DNA from: JANYLN01 sp041687575
Lineage (GTDB): Bacteria > Planctomycetota > Phycisphaerae > UBA1845 > JANYLN01
Direction of reading: 5' to 3'
DNA length: 12,063 nucleotides
Assembly (NCBI GenBank): GCA_041687575.1
Contig: JAWLBS010000145.1
Coordinates: 1-12,063, forward strand
The notes under the pieces were generated by a model, which was given only the letters and a program-made list of their open reading frames with translations, did no database searches and was not told the DNA's origin. Of the stretch, positions 7,432 to 12,063 are shown piece after piece. A program made the translations under genes and the position numbers. The stretch's first letter is position 1; each line of letters starts with the position of its first letter.

Positions 7432-8377
7432 CGGCCTCTTGAGCCGGAGCGTTCTGGTGTTGTTTGTGGGGGCGATGGCAGTGGAGGTCGCGCTGGCCGG
7501 TGCCGGTTCACAGCCGGCCACCCGTCCGGCGACGACGCCCGGCGGGGCAACCGTGCAGGAGGTTCACCCTGCACTTGCGTCGGGGGTGTTGTCCTTCGCC
7601 CATGTGGCTGACCTGCCGGACGGCGTGCTCGTCGAGAGCGGTGCGATGCGCCTGACCCGGGATGATCTGGCCGCTGAGATGGCGAATGTGCCATCGAACG
7701 TGCGCGACCAGCTGGGCAGGAACCAGTTCTTCCTGCTTGAGCAGATCGCCACTCGCGAGCTGCTGCTGCACGCCGCCCGGGCCCAGTCGCCGGCCACTCA
7801 GCCGGCCGACACCGACACGGCCATCCAATCCTATCTCCAGGGCGTCGCCGAGTCCGTGCGCGTGACGGACGACGATCTGCGGGCGTTTTACGAGCAGAAC
7901 AAGGAGATGATGGGCGGCGCATCGTTCGAGATGGTCAAGCCGCAGCTGGCGCAGTACGTGCTTCAGCAGAAGCAGCAGGAAGCCGTCGAGGAACACATTC
8001 AGACGCTCGGGCGGCGGATTCCGATCCGCGTGGCGGCGGATTGGGCATCGGAGCAGGCCAGGGCGGCAGGCGACAACCCGGTGGACAAGGCCCGCACCAG
8101 TGGCCGGCCTTCACTGGTCGACTTCGGGGCGTCAGGATGCGCCTCCTGCGATATGATGACCCCGATCCTGGAGACCCTGCGCAAGAAGTATGCCGGCAAG
8201 GCCAACGTCGTGTTTGTTGATGTGCGGGATGAGCAGATTTTGGCGGCACGGTACCGAATCCAGGGCATCCCGGTCCAGATCTTCTTCGACAAGGATGGCC
8301 GAGAAGTCTTCCGCCATGCCGGATTCTACCCGCAGGCGGAGATGGAAAAACAGATGGCTAAGATGGGAGTTCAATAG
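7424..8377 (+). CDS. Secreted SurA-like chaperone domain fused to thioredoxin
   Basis: 317 residues. A signal peptide or uncleaved anchor (about 1-26: SRSVLVLFVGAMAVEVALA) and a Pro/Thr-rich spacer lead to a helical region that reads like the chaperone part of SurA/PpiC proteins: LTRDDLAAEM near 77, QFFLLEQIATRELLLHAAR near 100, and VTDDDLRAFYEQNKEMM from 147, then FEMVKPQLAQYVLQQKQQEAVEEHI. The parvulin isomerase domain normally lying between these last two parts is absent. From about 227 a thioredoxin domain follows with GCASC (C239/C242) and cis-proline GIPVQ. GGAG lies seven bases before the ATG, and the gene overlaps its predecessor by eight bases. I infer a periplasmic protein that binds unfolded or thiol-modified proteins and reduces them, charged by CcdA. 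The SurA assignment is by eye and less certain than the thioredoxin one. Confidence 0.85.
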   Translation: MGSGLLSRSVLVLFVGAMAVEVALAGAGSQPATRPATTPGGATVQEVHPALASGVLSFAHVADLPDGVLVESGAMRLTRDDLAAEMANVPSNVRDQLGRNQFFLLEQIATRELLLHAARAQSPATQPADTDTAIQSYLQGVAESVRVTDDDLRAFYEQNKEMMGGASFEMVKPQLAQYVLQQKQQEAVEEHIQTLGRRIPIRVAADWASEQARAAGDNPVDKARTSGRPSLVDFGASGCASCDMMTPILETLRKKYAGKANVVFVDVRDEQILAARYRIQGIPVQIFFDKDGREVFRHAGFYPQAEMEKQMAKMGVQ

Positions 8378-8380
8378 GCC

Positions 8381-9079
8381 ATGGAAGAACTGTTCACGAC
8401 GTTGACCCGCGCGGTGGAGGGCACCCCGCTGTTCGCCATTTCGGCGGCGGTGGCCTGGGGCATCCTGAGCATCGTGCTGAGCCCATGTCACCTGGCGAGC
8501 ATTCCGCTGATCGTCGGCTTCATCGACAATCAGGGGCAGGTGACGACGCGGCGGGCGTTCGTGATCTCGAGCCTGTTCTCGCTGGGCATCCTGGCGACGA
8601 TCGCGCTGATCGGAGTGCTCACGGCCGCGGCCGGGCGGATGATGGGCGATCTGGGGGCCTATGCGAACTACTTCGTGGCGATCATCTTTTTCGCCGTGGG
8701 CCTGCACCTGCTGGAGGTGATTCCGCTGCCGCTGGGCGGCCCGGGGCAGGTCGGGATGAAGCGCAAGGGGCTGCTGGCCGCCTTGATCCTGGGGCTGGTC
8801 TTCGGGATCGCCCTGGGGCCGTGCACCTTCGCGTACATGGCGCCGATGCTGGGAGTGACCTTCAAACTGGCTGCCACCAGCATGATCTACGGCATCGTGC
8901 TGCTGCTGGCCTATGGCATCGGCCACTGCGGGGTGATCGTGGCTGCCGGCACATCCACCAAGGTCGTGCAGCGGTTCCTGAACTGGAACGAGCAGTCCCG
9001 CGGCACGGCGGCCGTCCGGAAGGTGTGCGGGGTGCTGGTGCTGCTGGGCGGGTTGTACCTGATCTACATCGCGCCGTGA
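8381..9079 (+). CDS. ccdA: CcdA/DsbD-type transmembrane thiol-electron transporter
   Basis: 232 residues, mostly hydrophobic, about six membrane helices, the size of CcdA. Two conserved cysteines lie in repeated helix motifs, LSPCHLASIP (C36) and LGPCTFAYMAP (C148). In the family these form the disulfide that accepts electrons from cytoplasmic thioredoxin and passes them to extracytoplasmic thioredoxin-like proteins, in cytochrome c maturation or envelope disulfide reduction. It begins three bases after the SurA-thioredoxin stop, so the two are one transcript. With two extracytoplasmic thioredoxins directly upstream and no cytochrome maturation genes in view, its partners are most simply those neighbours. 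Confidence 0.94.
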   Translation: MEELFTTLTRAVEGTPLFAISAAVAWGILSIVLSPCHLASIPLIVGFIDNQGQVTTRRAFVISSLFSLGILATIALIGVLTAAAGRMMGDLGAYANYFVAIIFFAVGLHLLEVIPLPLGGPGQVGMKRKGLLAALILGLVFGIALGPCTFAYMAPMLGVTFKLAATSMIYGIVLLLAYGIGHCGVIVAAGTSTKVVQRFLNWNEQSRGTAAVRKVCGVLVLLGGLYLIYIAP

Positions 9080-9085
9080 CGCAGA

Positions 9086-9109
9086 GGCTGCCGGCGGGGG
9101 CTGGCGGCC
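9086..9109 (+). terminator. Candidate terminator hairpin after ccdA
   Basis: A ten-pair stem (9086-9095 with 9100-9109, two G-T pairs) with a GGGG loop begins six bases after the ccdA stop. No T-run follows directly, so it may be a weak or factor-assisted terminator, or a 3'-end stabiliser, between the two ars units. Confidence 0.4.
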
Positions 9110-9155
9110 AATGGGTAACGGCAAATCACGTTTTGTGCCGGCTGACAGGTCGGAC

Positions 9156-9183
9156 TTGAAGCCGGGGTTCTTGCGGGTATAAT
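9156..9183 (+). promoter_or_regulatory. Promoter of the second arsR unit
   Basis: A perfect TATAAT (9178-9183) has TTGAAG (9156-9161) 16 bases upstream. The -10 touches the operator that follows. With the hairpin after ccdA, this makes the second unit independently transcribed. Confidence 0.58.
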
Positions 9184-9207
9184 ACTTCGATACATGGCGA
9201 AGTATCG
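9182..9207. promoter_or_regulatory. ArsR operator of the second unit, two interlocked inverted repeats
   Basis: ATACTTCG (9182-9189) and CGAAGTAT (9198-9205) are perfect 8-base arms. Interlocked, CGATAC (9188-9193) and GTATCG (9202-9207) pair around ATGGCGAA. The layout copies the first operator, where the 8-base spacer is ATGGCCAA, but the arm sequences differ. Confidence 0.62.
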
Positions 9208-9217
9208 GAGTCTATAA

Positions 9218-9580
9218 ATGCGAGAGATTCTGAACATCACCAAGGCCCTGTCGGATGAAAACCGCATCCGCATCCTGATGTGCCTGCAGGCCGGCGAGTT
9301 GTGCGTCTGCCAGATCGTTGAGCTGATGGGGCTGGCGCCCTCCACGGTCTCCAAGCACCTGAGCATCCTGTACCAGGCGTGCCTGGTCGAGTCCCACAAG
9401 CAAGGTCGATGGAATTACTACCGCCTGCCGGGGGCGGGGGCTTCGCCCCGCGTCCAGGAGGCGATCGATTGGCTGCGGACGCACCTGGCGAAAGACCCGC
9501 AGGTGGTGCAGGACGCCCGGCAGCTCAAGGCGATCTGCAAGATGGACAAGGATGATCTGTGCGGCACGCACTACAGGTGA
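9218..9580 (+). CDS. arsR: ArsR-family arsenic-responsive repressor (second copy)
   Basis: 120 residues. GELCVCQIVELMG holds the sensing pair C29/C31, followed by the helix-turn-helix STVSKHLSILYQACLVESHKQG and wing RWNYYRL. Two more cysteines near the end (KAICKMDKDDLCG) could join in metalloid binding. GGAG lies seven bases before the ATG, which itself lies 11 bases past the operator. Inside the gene at 9434-9451 a GCGGGG-GCTTCG-CCCCGC hairpin encodes part of PGAGASPR. It probably controls arsC, acr3 and arsM. It is clearly different in sequence from the first ArsR, so it is not a recent duplicate. Confidence 0.95.
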   Translation: MREILNITKALSDENRIRILMCLQAGELCVCQIVELMGLAPSTVSKHLSILYQACLVESHKQGRWNYYRLPGAGASPRVQEAIDWLRTHLAKDPQVVQDARQLKAICKMDKDDLCGTHYR

Positions 9581-9667
9581 TTCAAGGACCCGGGGTTAAA
9601 GGCTGCCGCCGCGGGCGCGTGGTGGCTGCAACATTGTTCGAAGGACGCGGGTCGCGGCCGGACCGGC

Positions 9668-9703
9668 CTTGTCCAAGGATATATGAACAGTCTTGACCAA
9701 GGA
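9668..9703. repeat. Direct repeat CTTGNCCAAGGA before arsC
   Basis: CTTGTCCAAGGA (9668-9679) and CTTGACCAAGGA (9692-9703) recur 24 bases apart in the 134-base arsR-arsC gap; each is itself nearly palindromic. The second copy contains the AAGGAG ribosome site of arsC, so a factor binding there could affect translation, or the first may be just a duplicate. Upstream, 9605-9626 holds a modest six-pair hairpin. Confidence 0.3.
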
Positions 9704-9714
9704 GCATTCGAACC

Positions 9715-10155
9715 ATGGCCGACAAGATCAAGGTGCTGTTCCTGTGTACGGGCAATTCCTGCCGCAGCCAGATGGCCGAAGGCTGGGCCCGGCACCTCAA
9801 GGGGGATTCGATCGAGCCGTACTCGGTGGGGATCGAGACGCACGGGTTGAACCCCAATGCGGTCAAGGTGATGGCGGAGACGGGCGTCGATATCTCGGGC
9901 CATCGCAGCAAGCATGTAGACGAGGTCAAGGGCGTACCGCTGGACTATGTGATCACCGTGTGTGACAACGCCAACGAGACGTGCCCGTTCCTTCCAGGCA
10001 AGGTCAAACGACTCCACGTGAGTTTCGAGGACCCGCCCCGGCTGGCGAAATCGGCGAAGACGGAAGAAGAGGCGTTGGCGCACTATCGGCGCGTCCGCGA
10101 CGAGATCCGGCGGTTCGTGGAATCGTTGCCGGCCGGCCTGGAATCGCAGGAGTGA
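9715..10155 (+). CDS. arsC: Thioredoxin-coupled arsenate reductase
   Basis: 146 residues, cytoplasmic, low-molecular-weight phosphatase fold. The catalytic loop FLCTGNSCRS gives nucleophile C11 and R17. The redox pair is C83/C90 in VITVCDNANETCPF, matching the Cys82/Cys89 shuttle of the Bacillus/Staphylococcus enzymes, so it uses thioredoxin rather than glutaredoxin. HVSFEDPP supplies the conserved acid region. It reduces arsenate to arsenite for export by the next gene. AAGGAG lies 11 bases before the ATG. The small thioredoxin at 6341 is a possible reductant. Confidence 0.96.
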   Translation: MADKIKVLFLCTGNSCRSQMAEGWARHLKGDSIEPYSVGIETHGLNPNAVKVMAETGVDISGHRSKHVDEVKGVPLDYVITVCDNANETCPFLPGKVKRLHVSFEDPPRLAKSAKTEEEALAHYRRVRDEIRRFVESLPAGLESQE

Positions 10156-10160
10156 TTGAG

Positions 10161-11333
10161 ATGGAGCAGAAGGCAGCGGGCGGGGTACCCGCCAAGAGAT
10201 TGAACGTTTTCGAGAAATACTTGACGATCTGGGTGGCCTTGTGCATCATCGGGGGGATCGTCCTGGGCAAGATCGCGCCCGGCCTGGCCGAATCGCTGGA
10301 CAAGATGGCCATTCACGTCGGCGGCGCGCCGGTGGTTTCGATCCCCATCGCCATCGCCCTGTTCTTCATGATGTACCCGATCATGGTGAAGATCGATTTT
10401 GCGGAGGTGGTCCGGGCCGGCAAGAGCCCCAAACCCGTCCTGCTCACGCTGATCGTGAACTGGGGCATCAAGCCTTTTACCATGCTGGCCATCGCCACGT
10501 TCTTCCTTGGTTACGTGTTTCGCGACTTCATCCCCGGCACGGAGATCGTCAAGGACGGCAGCGAGGTCGAGCTGTGGCGTTCGTACGTCTCCGGTGCCAT
10601 TCTGTTGGGCATCGCCCCGTGTACGGCGATGGTGCTGATGTGGGGCTACCTTGCCCGGGGCAACCAGGGCCACACCCTTGTGATGGTGGCGATCAACTCG
10701 CTGACCATGCTGGTGCTCTACGGGCTGCTGGGCGGCTGGCTGCTGGGCATCAACAATATGCCCGTCCCGTGGCAGGCGCTGTTGCTGTCGATCGCCATCT
10801 ACGTGGCCCTGCCCCTGGTGGCCGGCTACTTTTCGCGCAAGTGGGTCATCAGGGCCAAGGGGCTGGCGTGGTTCGAGGAGAAGTTCCTCCACGTGCTGAC
10901 GCCGGTGTCGATCATCGCCCTGCTGGGAACGCTGGTGCTGCTGTTCAGTTTCAAGGGCGAGACGATCCTGAGCAACCCGCTGACGATCCTCTGGATCGCC
11001 ATCCCGCTGTTCGTCCAGACGGTGCTGATCTTCGCGGTGACGTATCTGCTGGCAAAACTGCTGAAATTCACCTACGAGGACGCCGCCCCCTCGGCCATGA
11101 TCGGAGCGTCCAACCACTTCGAAGTCGCCATCGCGACGGCCACCATGTTGTACGGCCTTTCGAGCGGGGCGGCCCTGGCGACAGTGGTGGGCGTGCTGAT
11201 CGAGGTCCCCGTGATGCTGCTGCTTGTGCGTGTCTGCCTGCGGACCGCACACTGGTTTCCCGCAGCCGGGGAAGGCGCCCGGGAGGGATTGCTTCGGAAG
11301 GAAACCATCCACGTTTCCTGTAATCATGAATAA
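10161..11333 (+). CDS. acr3: Acr3 arsenite efflux permease
   Basis: 390 residues with about ten membrane helices, typical of Acr3 (BASS superfamily). LGIAPCTAMVLMW contains the conserved transport cysteine (C154) and GASNHFEVAIA the conserved glutamate (E321). It exports arsenite from the cytoplasm using the proton motive force. The ATG at 10161 has CAGGAG eight bases upstream and lies five bases after the arsC stop; the open frame continues further upstream into arsC but that part is not protein-like. The C-terminal tail (HVSCNHE) holds an extra cysteine. Confidence 0.96.
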   Translation: MEQKAAGGVPAKRLNVFEKYLTIWVALCIIGGIVLGKIAPGLAESLDKMAIHVGGAPVVSIPIAIALFFMMYPIMVKIDFAEVVRAGKSPKPVLLTLIVNWGIKPFTMLAIATFFLGYVFRDFIPGTEIVKDGSEVELWRSYVSGAILLGIAPCTAMVLMWGYLARGNQGHTLVMVAINSLTMLVLYGLLGGWLLGINNMPVPWQALLLSIAIYVALPLVAGYFSRKWVIRAKGLAWFEEKFLHVLTPVSIIALLGTLVLLFSFKGETILSNPLTILWIAIPLFVQTVLIFAVTYLLAKLLKFTYEDAAPSAMIGASNHFEVAIATATMLYGLSSGAALATVVGVLIEVPVMLLLVRVCLRTAHWFPAAGEGAREGLLRKETIHVSCNHE

Positions 11334-11364
11334 CAAGATCCGGCAGAAAAAGAAGGAGGCACGG

Positions 11365-12063
<699 letters not shown>

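Noticed and set aside
6555..7922. 455-codon minus-strand open frame over the thioredoxin genes
   Set aside because: Arg/Pro/Ser-rich shadow; the plus strand has overlapping genes with clear thioredoxin motifs and ribosome sites.

Overview
The window is high-GC bacterial DNA with strongly GC-rich third codon positions, recognisable Shine-Dalgarno sites and palindromic intergenic repeats. Gene content suggests an anaerobic or facultative bacterium; Planctomycetota (Phycisphaerae-like) is my best guess from overall style. That placement is inference, because no rRNA or marker gene is present.

Left half (1-5751, all genes on the minus strand): a large protein of the DUF4914 family with a PEPCK-like P-loop (1-1745, C-terminus outside the window) behind a structured leader; a complete dihydrolipoamide dehydrogenase (2024-3418); a 374-base gap holding the lpd promoter candidate and REP-like palindromes; and a PTS enzyme I carrying an unusual C-terminal YHS metal-binding domain (3793-5715).

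Right half (5906-12063, all genes on the plus strand): an arsenic island made of two units, each opened by its own CVC-type ArsR repressor with a promoter and an inverted-repeat operator. Unit 1 (5967-9079) is arsR, a small CxxC thioredoxin, a membrane-anchored thioredoxin, a secreted SurA-like/thioredoxin fusion, and ccdA. Unit 2 (9218-12063) is arsR, arsC, acr3 and arsM (arsM runs off the right edge).

Unit 2 is a classical resistance pathway: ArsC reduces arsenate to arsenite, Acr3 exports it and ArsM methylates it. Unit 1 looks like a thiol-electron relay: CcdA would carry electrons from cytoplasmic thioredoxin across the membrane to two extracytoplasmic thioredoxin domains. Its placement behind an arsenic-type ArsR suggests that envelope thiol reduction is induced as part of the arsenic response. 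This relay, the SurA-Trx fusion and the EI-YHS fusion are the most unusual contents.
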